A DNA stretch of 38,921 nucleotides, from contig JAMCVZ010000039.1 of the NCBI GenBank assembly GCA_023476565.1, positions 1 through 38,921 of the forward strand, written 5' to 3'. Under the pieces are notes generated by a model, which was not told where the DNA came from, searched no databases, and worked only from the letters and a program-made list of their open reading frames with translations. Each line of letters opens with the position of its first letter. Position 1 is the stretch's first letter. This document shows positions 18,751 through 27,061 of the stretch, piece after piece. This DNA is from Nitrospirota bacterium (GTDB lineage Bacteria > Nitrospirota > Thermodesulfovibrionia > Thermodesulfovibrionales > Dissulfurispiraceae). The position numbers and the translations under genes are program-made.

Positions 18751-19104
18751 GTGACATATGAAACATCCAGGGCATTAAAGCTCGTACAGGTCCGAATTCC
18801 TGTATCGCTCTACGCGCGGATCGTAAGACAGTCCCAAAGCTCCGGACGCAGTATGGAGGACCTGTACCAGGATGCGGTAAGGGCCCTTCTACAGGCTTAC
18901 AGCGAGAAAAAAAATGCTTTTATCTTCAGGGCAAGCTACAAAGGCCAAAAGGCATACAATCTTAATGTACGGCTACCTGGGAATCTTTACGAACTTGTAG
19001 AGAAGGCAACTCGCAAAGCGGAGGTTTCAAAAACAAGCCTCGTGTATACGGCTTTATATGAGGCTTTTGATACACCGAAGAAAGGAGGGGAGACAAATGC
19101 CTAA
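18751..19104 (+). CDS. Tandem ribbon-helix-helix DNA-binding protein (TraY-like layout)
   Basis: Not a close match to a named family, but the chain contains two consecutive beta-helix-helix units: VQVRIPVSLYARIVRQ...YQDAVRALLQAY (about residues 12-51) and YNLNVRLPGNLYELVEK...VYTALYEAFD (about 70-108). A single-chain double RHH is the layout of F-plasmid TraY, an oriT-binding accessory protein. GTG start after AAGGAGG. Possible roles are relaxosome accessory factor or repressor of the adjacent operons. Confidence 0.6.
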   Translation: MTYETSRALKLVQVRIPVSLYARIVRQSQSSGRSMEDLYQDAVRALLQAYSEKKNAFIFRASYKGQKAYNLNVRLPGNLYELVEKATRKAEVSKTSLVYTALYEAFDTPKKGGETNA

Positions 19105-19348
19105 GGTTGGAATCATCAAAAAAGTAAAGCATTTGCCGGTTACTGTTAAGTTGCCGCAGGAAACAGTGGAGGAAATCGCCGCCTACCAGGAATTCTACAA
19201 GGAAGAGGCGACAAAAAAAGGAATTGATGAAAAAGACGCCTCAGTAACCAAAGACGAATTACTTACGCGGATTGTCGAAATGTTTTTTGAGTCAGACAAG
19301 GATTTTCTGAAGTATAAACAAAAAATACAGAAGCGGCAGCACGAGTAA
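19097..19348 (+). CDS. DUF2274-like small protein
   Basis: 83 aa from the ATG at 19097 (AGGAGGGGAGACAA before it), overlapping the preceding stop. The pattern LPVTVKLPQETVEEIAAYQ ... ELLTRIVEMFFESDKDFLKY matches the DUF2274 proteins that follow trbI in Tn4371-type elements. The first strand and helix suggest another RHH-like DNA binder. Function unknown. Confidence 0.55.
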   Translation: MPKVGIIKKVKHLPVTVKLPQETVEEIAAYQEFYKEEATKKGIDEKDASVTKDELLTRIVEMFFESDKDFLKYKQKIQKRQHE

Positions 19349-19370
19349 AAAATAAAAAGGAGATAATCTT

Positions 19371-19937
19371 ATGGAGTCAACAATGCTGAAAATAAGGGAA
19401 CAAAAGGGGTTTACTCTGGTTGAGATTGTCGTGATTATAGCTTTGCTCGCTATAGTTGCTCTTATCGTGTTTCAAATTTTTGGCAACCCTTTTAAGCAAT
19501 CATCGACTGACGGCAATACTACACAGATATTTGAGCAGTTCCGCGCGGTTGAGCAGGGCGCATCGCAATACTACGCGCTCAACATGAAAGAAACCCCCGA
19601 CATTGCTACTCTTACCACGGCGGGGATATTGAAGACATTGCCGGCGCCGACTACATCAGCTCGAGAGCCGACCAATACTTACACATCCGGATACACAATA
19701 GTCCTCAGTAATCAGTACCCATCCGGGACGACAATTACCGGCTTCGGAGGCCCGGCAACCGATACCGTCGCGTACCTGGAGGGCGTAACGCAAGATATTT
19801 GCTCACAAGTAAATTATCGCTTTGCTCGCGGTGTGCAGGGAGCAACCCCGCCGGCTGCGATAGACTATACCAAATCATTACAGTGTTACGGCACAGCACC
19901 CAACTTTGTTGTCCTCATGCCGGTCTACGTGAATTAA
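19371..19937 (+). CDS. pilS: Type IV prepilin, probable major pilin (PilS-like)
   Basis: Subunit of a type IV pilus. A 13-residue leader ending EQKG is followed by FTLVEIVVII, the class III prepilin signal with Glu at mature position 5, and a hydrophobic alpha-1 helix. The globular part ends with two cysteines (QDICSQ and SLQCYG) that could form a D-region disulphide. Length 188 aa. It begins 22 bases after the DUF2274-like gene with AAGGAG before ATG, so the pilus genes continue the trb transcription unit. Confidence 0.85.
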   Translation: MESTMLKIREQKGFTLVEIVVIIALLAIVALIVFQIFGNPFKQSSTDGNTTQIFEQFRAVEQGASQYYALNMKETPDIATLTTAGILKTLPAPTTSAREPTNTYTSGYTIVLSNQYPSGTTITGFGGPATDTVAYLEGVTQDICSQVNYRFARGVQGATPPAAIDYTKSLQCYGTAPNFVVLMPVYVN

Positions 19938-19949
19938 CAGGGAGGAGCT

Positions 19950-20471
19950 ATGCAGCGGCAGAAAGGGTTTTCGCTCGTTGAACTTATCATTGCACTAGCG
20001 CTTTTAAGTACTATCGCGGCTATCGTATACAACGTTGTAAATCCTAATCTATGGCAGGTTACGGGCCTCTCAGCCCGTATACGATCCGATTTCATGCAGA
20101 TGGAAATGGGCGTAACCAACTACTATAGCGCTGCGGGCTCATACCCGGCCAGCTTGTCGGACAATACGTTTGTGCCGCAATATCTAACCCCCCCATCTGT
20201 AGCGTCAACTTTTGACGCTACTTATGGGACAGGCGGCTATCTGCTCGCGCAGCAGACGGGCCAAGCATCTCCCAACAACGGGTATTATCTTGCCTGCCGC
20301 GTAACCGTAACGGGCACCCAGGACCCCAATTACAAAGCTATCAAGCAAGTAGCGGCGAATCTATCTGTGCAAAAATTCTTTTACAACACTTCTGTTCCTG
20401 CGGTTTCCAACATGGGGGACCCTGCGGGAAACGCCACCGTATATTTAACATACTGGCTGACGAGGAACTAA
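19950..20471 (+). CDS. Second type IV prepilin-like protein
   Basis: A short six-residue leader (MQRQKG) is followed by FSLVELIIALALLSTIAAIV, a canonical prepilin N-terminus with Glu5. 173 aa. GGAGGAGCT precedes the ATG, 12 bases after the first prepilin. Having two full-length pilins in tandem suggests one major and one minor pilin; the sequence cannot say which is which. Confidence 0.82.
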   Translation: MQRQKGFSLVELIIALALLSTIAAIVYNVVNPNLWQVTGLSARIRSDFMQMEMGVTNYYSAAGSYPASLSDNTFVPQYLTPPSVASTFDATYGTGGYLLAQQTGQASPNNGYYLACRVTVTGTQDPNYKAIKQVAANLSVQKFFYNTSVPAVSNMGDPAGNATVYLTYWLTRN

Positions 20472-20473
20472 GA

Positions 20474-22309
20474 ATGACCATGCAAAGAAAAAAACAACAT
20501 ATAGGCGAATATCTTATCAGAAAGAAGATTATAACCAAGGAGCAGCTTGAAATAGCACTTCTTGAGCAGCACAGCCAGCCTCGAAACAAAAAAGAGAAAA
20601 CCGGCGAGATTTTTGTAAGATGGGGCTTTGCCTCATACAAACAAATCCTCGAGGCACTTATCGAGATCGAACCGGCTGCACTTATCGACGAAGACGGATA
20701 CGGCCACTCGATACCTAATCACGTTCTCATTAACACGCAAAGTGTTGTAATCGGCGGCGATGGTAAGCACATATATATAGGCACCTTAAATACACACCCG
20801 CATGATGTGGTAAGGACGTTACAGGAACACGTCAAGGACCAGCAAGTACAGCTCGCTCCGCACGGTGTTTCCCCCGACCAAATCAGAGATAAGCTTGAAC
20901 GCCTCAAAAAAGATGAAACCGTACATTTTAATAACACGACCGATGGAGGCGACCCGGATATACCCGGAATAGTCCATTCTATAATGTCCCGAGGCCTCCA
21001 GGACGGCGCAAGTGATATCCATATTATCAACACAGGCCATTCTATACATATCAGATATAGGACAGATGGAGATCTGCATACTAAACTTGTTTTTCCAATC
21101 ACAATTGAACAGCAACTATACGCCAGGTTCAAAGACCTCTGTCATGTGGATATGAGCCAGAAGAGAAAAGCCCAGGACGGCAGTTTTTCACAAAAATACC
21201 GTGGCCGCATTGTCGATTTCCGTGTCTCGATAATACCAATGATTAATTCCACTGAAAAAATCTGTATAAGAATACTCGACAAGGAAAAGATATTTATACC
21301 AATAGAGGAGCTAGGCATTACACAAGTCAGTGAATGGCTTGCCCTTACGAATATGGCGAACGGGATTATTCTAGTTTGTGGTCCTACCGGGAGCGGCAAA
21401 ACAACTACTCTCTATTCAACCGTCAACCGCATGAATAAACTAGGGAAGGCCATTTTTACGATTGAGGACCCCGTTGAATACGAAGTGCCATTTATTTTCC
21501 AGACACAGGTAAATGCGAGGGATGAGATTACTTTTGCAAGTTACCTTAAATATGTTTTACGCCAGGACCCGGACATCATCATTAGTGGCGAGATCCGCGA
21601 TGAAGAAAGCTGTGATAACGCACTTGCCGCCGCAGATACGGGGCATCTTGTCTATGCTACCTTGCACACAAACGATGCGATTAGCACACTACAAAGACTT
21701 AAGGATTTTGATATAGACTGGGGGAAACTTGTGTTTGCTTTGCGAGGCATTATGGTACAAAAGCTAGTTAAAAAGATTCACCTTGATTGTAAACGAAAGG
21801 GTTGTGCAGCATGTAATAATACCGGCTTTAAAGGCAGAACCTTAATTACAGAATTTGTTCGATTCAACGGCCCTGCAGATATTCATGCTTTACGGGAACA
21901 AAAGTTGAATTACCATACATTTCAAGCCGACGAAGTATTAAAGCTTTCACGACGTATCACATCAGGAGACGAGATTATAAGGGTTGCTGGCCGCTGTCAT
22001 AAGGGTGAGTGGTGTAGTGATTGTCTAACCCCCGCGCTTTGTCAACATTTAGCAGCGGATGGGAATAATTCTCTCCCGCAATCTGGTAGCGCGCCTGTCC
22101 CTGTGCCTGTATCTGTCCAGGCACAGGAGGCCGCGAATGAGCCTATTATACTCTCACCTGATAAGGATACCGATACCGCAAAAGATGTGTCGCAAGGTGA
22201 CGCAAAGAACGACACATCCACGGATAAAGCTACAACTGCGAAAGTTAATGATAACCCAGTCACTTCATCCCCATGGAAAGGCACCTTTACTGAAGGAGAC
22301 TACATTTAA
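20474..22309 (+). CDS. pilQ: Type IV pilus assembly ATPase (PilQ/PilB/GspE family)
   Basis: Powers pilus extension. The N-terminus (IGEYLIRKKIITKEQLEIAL) is a MshEN/GspE-N-like domain, followed by the GspE core: Walker A GPTGSGKTTTLYST (Lys309), Asp box FTIEDPVEYE, Walker B DPDIIISGEIRDEESC and His box GHLVYATLHTND. Cysteines at 439, 444 and 447 form the small zinc loop of the family. The last 110 residues are low-complexity and unconserved. Length 611 aa. Stop overlaps the next ATG. Confidence 0.9.
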   Translation: MTMQRKKQHIGEYLIRKKIITKEQLEIALLEQHSQPRNKKEKTGEIFVRWGFASYKQILEALIEIEPAALIDEDGYGHSIPNHVLINTQSVVIGGDGKHIYIGTLNTHPHDVVRTLQEHVKDQQVQLAPHGVSPDQIRDKLERLKKDETVHFNNTTDGGDPDIPGIVHSIMSRGLQDGASDIHIINTGHSIHIRYRTDGDLHTKLVFPITIEQQLYARFKDLCHVDMSQKRKAQDGSFSQKYRGRIVDFRVSIIPMINSTEKICIRILDKEKIFIPIEELGITQVSEWLALTNMANGIILVCGPTGSGKTTTLYSTVNRMNKLGKAIFTIEDPVEYEVPFIFQTQVNARDEITFASYLKYVLRQDPDIIISGEIRDEESCDNALAAADTGHLVYATLHTNDAISTLQRLKDFDIDWGKLVFALRGIMVQKLVKKIHLDCKRKGCAACNNTGFKGRTLITEFVRFNGPADIHALREQKLNYHTFQADEVLKLSRRITSGDEIIRVAGRCHKGEWCSDCLTPALCQHLAADGNNSLPQSGSAPVPVPVSVQAQEAANEPIILSPDKDTDTAKDVSQGDAKNDTSTDKATTAKVNDNPVTSSPWKGTFTEGDYI

Positions 22310-23481
22310 TGCGTATAGTTCACTATTACGACGCGGACGGCAAACGACACGAATCCGACTTCATCGGGACCCCTGACGAAATCCGAAGCAGGCTGGATGC
22401 GCAAGGCGCTACAGTTATTCGTATAACGGCGCCTTCTGTATGGCGCGTTAAGAAAGTGAATGATAAAGAACTATCGCAGGTCTTAGCTGCACTTGCTGAC
22501 CTTTTAGCATCAGGCATGTCCTTTTCCAAAGCGCTTGAGACCATTATAGCCAGCTTTGATAAATCATCCCCCCTGAAAGGCATTTTCTCAACTATACATC
22601 ACTCTATTGTCAACGACGGTAAGACTTTCTCGCAGGCCTTTTCCGGCTATCAGCATGTTTTTGACAAAACAATTATCGCAATGATGCAGGCAGGCGAGGA
22701 ATCCGGCAGCTTCGCGCAGAGCATAACGGCTGCATCTCAGTACATAGAGACCCTGAACGCAAGTAAAGCTGAAGTAAGGAAAAGTCTGACTGAGCCTGTA
22801 ATAACCCTCTTAATCGGCTGCGTCGTTTTGATGTTCAACACATGGTTTACTATGCCGAGAATCATGAACAGTCCTCTGATGCGGGCGGTAAACAATGGCG
22901 GCGATACAAATATCTTTATCCGCATTCTTGACGCGGTTGCTTTTTCCTTGCCCTTTATTTTTGCTTTTGCCGGTATCCTCTATATCGCAATGCGCTATGC
23001 CAAACTATCAAAAAGCGACGCGGTGGAGCGCTACTTGCTAAAAATTCCCATGCTCCGCGAACTCACCTTTTACCGGGGTTTCTATGTTGCTTTCTATAGC
23101 CTTACGAATCTATTGACCACCGGCCTTCACCTATCGGATGCTCTCAGGATCGTGAGAGACGCTACAGATATGGGCATTGTGCAAAAAGATATGCAAAGGG
23201 CCTATGATGCCGTAAAAAAAGGCAAACACTTTTCCAGTGGCCTGCATAACATCAGCCCCATCGAACGGGCAATGCTTGAAATAGCGAAAGACGAGGAAGC
23301 GATAAAAAAGAATCTTGAGAGGGTGTATAAGCGCTTCTTTGACCAATATATAAGAAAAGTTAGGTCCCTCGCGCCAAAAACACAGGTGATCGTATATGCC
23401 TCTATTATTACGCTGATCCTCTTGATGGTGCTTGGCTTATTTATTCCCTACGGGAAAGTTCTAGGAGGTATACATGCCTGA
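22309..23481 (+). CDS. pilR: Type IV pilus inner-membrane platform protein (PilR/GspF family)
   Basis: Polytopic platform on which the assembly ATPase acts. Two T2SSF repeats are visible: LAALADLLASGMSFSKALET in the first half and FYSLTNLLTTGLHLSDALRI in the second, each followed by hydrophobic helices (about residues 165-185, 205-225 and 362-382). Length 390 aa. Overlaps the ATPase gene by one base and the next gene by eight. Confidence 0.88.
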   Translation: MRIVHYYDADGKRHESDFIGTPDEIRSRLDAQGATVIRITAPSVWRVKKVNDKELSQVLAALADLLASGMSFSKALETIIASFDKSSPLKGIFSTIHHSIVNDGKTFSQAFSGYQHVFDKTIIAMMQAGEESGSFAQSITAASQYIETLNASKAEVRKSLTEPVITLLIGCVVLMFNTWFTMPRIMNSPLMRAVNNGGDTNIFIRILDAVAFSLPFIFAFAGILYIAMRYAKLSKSDAVERYLLKIPMLRELTFYRGFYVAFYSLTNLLTTGLHLSDALRIVRDATDMGIVQKDMQRAYDAVKKGKHFSSGLHNISPIERAMLEIAKDEEAIKKNLERVYKRFFDQYIRKVRSLAPKTQVIVYASIITLILLMVLGLFIPYGKVLGGIHA

Positions 23482-24514
23482 AAATGAACCCACGTTCAAA
23501 AGCGACTCTTACGATGAGAAAAACAGCGACTTAAAAGAAACTGCCCCCCAAGCCGCCGAGCTTAAAGACCTGGGGGATGTGCTTATGGCAGACGAGCAGA
23601 CGGAGCCGCTTGAATCCTCGCGCGGGGACCGGGCTCCAGATCAAACTACCAGGAAAGGATTGCTCACCGCTTTTAAACAGCGCTTTTCGCAGATGGAGAG
23701 GCCGCGTAAATTCAGCTTCTCAAAGAAACAGCCTGCAGAAAACGAATCCTTGCACTGGGAAGAGCGTTTTGTTATCGCAACTGTAACCATCCAGGACAAG
23801 AAGGATATTGAGGGCTTCATCCTCAATAAAGCCCTCAAGGTCCTTGACGACCCGGATTTTTATTACGGATATATTCTCACCGGCAATTCGCTGTCTATGG
23901 TAGCTGTTAAAAGCGCAAAGCATATTGTCGGCGGGCTTTCCATCTTTGCCCCTGCTTTTTTGACAGAAGGCAAGTTCTTCTGGTACGAAGATGATTCTAA
24001 AAGTTACCACTTCATCACCAGCAAAGAAGGAATTATAAAGCATGAATTGGGCTATCAGCCCCGCGAAGAATATACACCACTATCCGCCGACGCTGAAATT
24101 CTCGCGGGCGTCTCAATACCTAAGTCTCTTCGGTTCAGGTGGTCGCTGAGCAGAAAGGAGACCAATCTGACAGCTTCCCTCGTGCTTGTAATGGCCGTTG
24201 CAGTGATAATGCTTGGAATATCTCTTTATGACTTCGACAAGGGCAGAAGAGAGCAGTTTCGTCAGGCCCATATGGTCAAAAAGCCCAATTTCACGCGGGG
24301 GCTCCCAAACGTCTTCGGCCCCACATGGACCGTTGCAAACAAGATCCAGGGGAAAGGCATTATCCATTTAATCAGCATAAATGACGGCACTAAGCGGGAG
24401 GTCACTTTTAATATCAAATTCCCGAATCCCGTAGACACCCAGGGCTTTATAGCTCAAAATCCCACGGCACAAGTGCATAACGACATGGTGGTATACACCA
24501 TGCCGATGCAATAA
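23474..24514 (+). CDS. Type IV pilus inner-membrane accessory protein, PilO-position
   Basis: Sequence family not recognised. 346 aa with a charged, disordered first 100 residues, a soluble cytoplasmic domain to about residue 220, one membrane helix (NLTASLVLVMAVAVIMLGIS, about residues 232-251) and a periplasmic C-terminus. This bitopic layout and the place between pilR and the secretin match the alignment subcomplex (PilL/PilO/PilM-like) of type IVb pili. Overlaps pilR by eight bases. Confidence 0.55.
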   Translation: MPENEPTFKSDSYDEKNSDLKETAPQAAELKDLGDVLMADEQTEPLESSRGDRAPDQTTRKGLLTAFKQRFSQMERPRKFSFSKKQPAENESLHWEERFVIATVTIQDKKDIEGFILNKALKVLDDPDFYYGYILTGNSLSMVAVKSAKHIVGGLSIFAPAFLTEGKFFWYEDDSKSYHFITSKEGIIKHELGYQPREEYTPLSADAEILAGVSIPKSLRFRWSLSRKETNLTASLVLVMAVAVIMLGISLYDFDKGRREQFRQAHMVKKPNFTRGLPNVFGPTWTVANKIQGKGIIHLISINDGTKREVTFNIKFPNPVDTQGFIAQNPTAQVHNDMVVYTMPMQ

Positions 24515-24524
24515 AGGAGGTCGA

Positions 24525-24962
24525 ATGTCAAAAGATTTTAAAACTATTGCGATCCCCGCGCTCATGATTATCTTCACGCTGTTGATAACCGTGATGGCGG
24601 TAAAGATCAAAAAAGACGCCGCCGCTTCCTGGAAAGACGTAGTAAGCAGCGAAGTTAAGGCCTCCCTGCAAAAACAGTCAACGCCGAGCTATCAGGACAT
24701 GGCGGGTTTCCAGCACCTACTTGAAGCCATAGCGAAAAGCAACAACTTACCCGTAAAGATAACGATTGATGCAAATAAGGTGATTATAAACGCAGACAAC
24801 ACCATTCTGCAGCGCGATGCCTTTCTTGAGAATTCTACCGGGATTTATCAGTTCTTGAATACTATAGCCGCGCTGCCATACCTAATGCAGTATACCTATG
24901 TGCAAATAGGCGAGGGCGCGAGTAGTGGATTCGATATCGCTATCCAGGTAAATGGCATTTAA
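24525..24962 (+). CDS. Small bitopic protein of the pilus operon
   Basis: 145 aa: a short cytoplasmic tip, one membrane helix (IAIPALMIIFTLLITVMAV) and a periplasmic domain of about 110 residues with alternating helix and strand, compatible with a PilO/GspM-type ferredoxin-like fold. AAGGAGGTCG lies before ATG. Likely a partner of the preceding protein. Family not identified. Confidence 0.5.
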   Translation: MSKDFKTIAIPALMIIFTLLITVMAVKIKKDAAASWKDVVSSEVKASLQKQSTPSYQDMAGFQHLLEAIAKSNNLPVKITIDANKVIINADNTILQRDAFLENSTGIYQFLNTIAALPYLMQYTYVQIGEGASSGFDIAIQVNGI

Positions 24963-24972
24963 GGAACCGACC

Positions 24973-26079
24973 ATGAACTTAAAATCACTACACAGAAAAC
25001 AAAAAGGCTTTATCAATATTCTTCTTGTTTCTGTGATCGCCATTGTCCCCTTGCTTGTCTATACGACCTTGCAGATCATCAGCACTTCTCAATCCGCGAG
25101 CTTCTTTTTCAAGCGAAACATGACAAAGCAGGGCATGTATGTAGTAAAAAACCTGCTTACATCAACCGCCGTCGATACAGACAACGACGGCAACCCGGAA
25201 CTGCTTAAAGAAGGGGCTGGGAACACAATACCGCTTTCAATCGTCGCTCAGGGAGTAGACGAGTGGGGGCATGCGCTGAAATATTACACTTGGGATTTAG
25301 GCTCAGCAAACGCCAACCCGCTTTATTCGCAGAATACTACAGCGCCGCCCAACTCCACCATGATAGGACGGATAATAAGCGCCGGGCCAGACGGCGCATT
25401 CCAAACCAATGACACCAATACGACTTGTCAGGGCGACGACATATGCATCGACATATATAAAAGCGATGTGCAGGGGGCTCAATCTTCATCAGCGATCCCA
25501 GGCGAGATAAGAGCATTTTCCGGAGCCGTAGCGCCTGCAGGCTGGCTTGCCTGCAATGGCGCTACAGTACTGCGGGCGACATACCCATCACTTGCAGCGG
25601 CATGTATTGGAGGCGCTTGCGGCTCCGGCGACGGCGTAACAACTTTTACGCTTCCTGACGGCAGGGGTAGGGCTCTGATAGGAGCTGGGCAAGGGCCTGG
25701 CCTCGCCAACAGGGTTATAGGCCAGACGATCGGGGAAGAATCTCATCTGTTATCGATTGCGGAAATGCCATCTCATAGCCACGGAGTAAACGACCCGGGG
25801 CACGGCCACGGAGTAAACGACCCGGGGCATACGCATATTTTGGGTGACGGCGGATGGGGTATTTTGGGAGCAAATAACATTGGAGCAAACCAAACAGTCC
25901 TGGGCCGGTTATCAGAAGGAGCCGGATATTCCTTCTATACAACTTACAACGGTTATTCTTATACCGGTATCTCCATACAAGGGGCGTACACTAACATCTC
26001 CATACAAAACAATGGCGGCGGCTCGGCGCATAACGTAATGCAGCCGTCATTAGTGGTTAACTGGATTATTAAGTATTAA
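24973..26079 (+). CDS. pilV: PilV-like minor pilin / tip adhesin with phage tail-collar domain
   Basis: Probable pilus-tip adhesin that recognises recipient cells. The ATG at 24973 (AAGGAACC before it) gives 368 aa. The N-terminus KQKG-FINILLVSVIAIVP has a G/F prepilin cleavage site and hydrophobic helix but lacks Glu at position 5. A middle pilin-like part runs to about residue 175. From IPGEIRAFSGAVAPAGWLAC on there is a phage tail-collar domain (FTLPDGRGRALIGAG, EEXHLLSIAEMPSHSHG-type block with S at X). Two tandem nine-residue units HGVNDPGHG/HGVNDPGHT follow, carrying HxH pairs, then a Gly/Tyr/Asn-rich fibre-like end closing with VMQPSLVVNWIIKY. PilV tips of R64-type pili determine recipient specificity. 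Confidence 0.8.
   Translation: MNLKSLHRKQKGFINILLVSVIAIVPLLVYTTLQIISTSQSASFFFKRNMTKQGMYVVKNLLTSTAVDTDNDGNPELLKEGAGNTIPLSIVAQGVDEWGHALKYYTWDLGSANANPLYSQNTTAPPNSTMIGRIISAGPDGAFQTNDTNTTCQGDDICIDIYKSDVQGAQSSSAIPGEIRAFSGAVAPAGWLACNGATVLRATYPSLAAACIGGACGSGDGVTTFTLPDGRGRALIGAGQGPGLANRVIGQTIGEESHLLSIAEMPSHSHGVNDPGHGHGVNDPGHTHILGDGGWGILGANNIGANQTVLGRLSEGAGYSFYTTYNGYSYTGISIQGAYTNISIQNNGGGSAHNVMQPSLVVNWIIKY
25778..25829 (+). repeat. 27-bp tandem duplication inside the adhesin gene
   Basis: Two identical 25-base copies at 25778-25802 and 25805-25829, offset by 27 bp, encode the repeated HGVNDPGH unit. Nucleotide identity points to a recent slippage or duplication that changes the number of HxH units. 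Confidence 0.85.
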
Positions 26080-26125
26080 TGAGAAATATTTTGAGTAACG
26101 GCCTATAACATAAAAAGGAGTCAAT

Positions 26126-27061
26126 ATGTCACCTAAAAATTTGTTCAGGTTCGGGTTTTATCTTACCATCGTTTTAAGCATTCAACTTTCAGTACTTTCG
26201 GTATTTGCCGCAGAGAGTCCTTTTGTTGCGGCGCGGGCACCTAAAAAAGAAAAGCAAATACAAAGGCCCGGAGAAGGGCCAGGCGCTCCAGGAGCCCAGA
26301 AAATGCCTCAGGGAGCCGCCGATCCGGTTTATGTACCTGCACCGCCTGGCCTGGGCCAGAAAGGGGTGCCAAAAGACGATAAAGATAGGTGGTCTGTATC
26401 CGGCATTGTGAATGACGATGTTATTCTTGTGGACCATGAGATGGATGATCGTCTGCTCCACATCCCGGACGGCTCAATACTTGATAATGGATGCGTTATC
26501 AAGTATCCGAAAATCCTTTGCGGCGCCGAGGCTAAAAGAATAATTGCAGACCGCTATGGCAAAAAAGATATATCAAGCCGGGTTGCCGAGCTTGCCAAGG
26601 AAAAGGGACTTCTGACTACTGAAAACAACCGGCTCAAAAAAAAAGTAGCGGAATTCGAGGAAAGATTAAAAGACCTGCCGAGTCTCCAGAAAGCAGCAAA
26701 GGAGCTGGAGATAATGAAAGTGGAGACTAAGCCCCTGGACGGCCTGAAAGCCGATATCCGGGCTCTTAAAACAGAGCGCCTTGAACTTACCCAGGATCTA
26801 GGCGTCCTGGCTCACCATATGCAGAAAATGAAAGCAGGAGAGTATTACAAGACGCCCGAAGTCGGGCCGTTTAATGTCGTCGCAACTCCTCAGAGTATGT
26901 ACGTCTTTTTGTACCCCGATCAAAGGCCGAAGGCTGACAAATATTTTAACAGCACGATAAAAAGGGCGTATCAGGATGAATCATTGCTTCTCTATGTCCT
27001 GGACAAAAAACAGATATCAACAACAGCGGATATGCCGGAAAATAAGGAGACAACAAAATGA
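26126..27061 (+). CDS. Exported coiled-coil protein of the pilus operon (PilP-like position)
   Basis: 311 aa. Signal peptide ending near VFAA, a Pro/Gly/Lys-rich linker, a small beta domain (SVSGIVNDDVILVDHEMDDR ... CVIKYPKILCGAE, two cysteines), a coiled coil at about residues 155-240, and a mixed C-terminal domain. Secretins of type IVb pili need a periplasmic partner and this gene is coupled to the secretin gene by an ATGA overlap, so a PilP-like or secretin-adaptor role is likely. Family not recognised from sequence alone. Confidence 0.5.
   Translation: MSPKNLFRFGFYLTIVLSIQLSVLSVFAAESPFVAARAPKKEKQIQRPGEGPGAPGAQKMPQGAADPVYVPAPPGLGQKGVPKDDKDRWSVSGIVNDDVILVDHEMDDRLLHIPDGSILDNGCVIKYPKILCGAEAKRIIADRYGKKDISSRVAELAKEKGLLTTENNRLKKKVAEFEERLKDLPSLQKAAKELEIMKVETKPLDGLKADIRALKTERLELTQDLGVLAHHMQKMKAGEYYKTPEVGPFNVVATPQSMYVFLYPDQRPKADKYFNSTIKRAYQDESLLLYVLDKKQISTTADMPENKETTK

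Noticed and set aside
24973-26125. R64-type shufflon at the 3' end of the adhesin gene
   Set aside because: No inverted repeats or alternative C-terminal cassettes follow the gene; the next gene starts 46 bases later.
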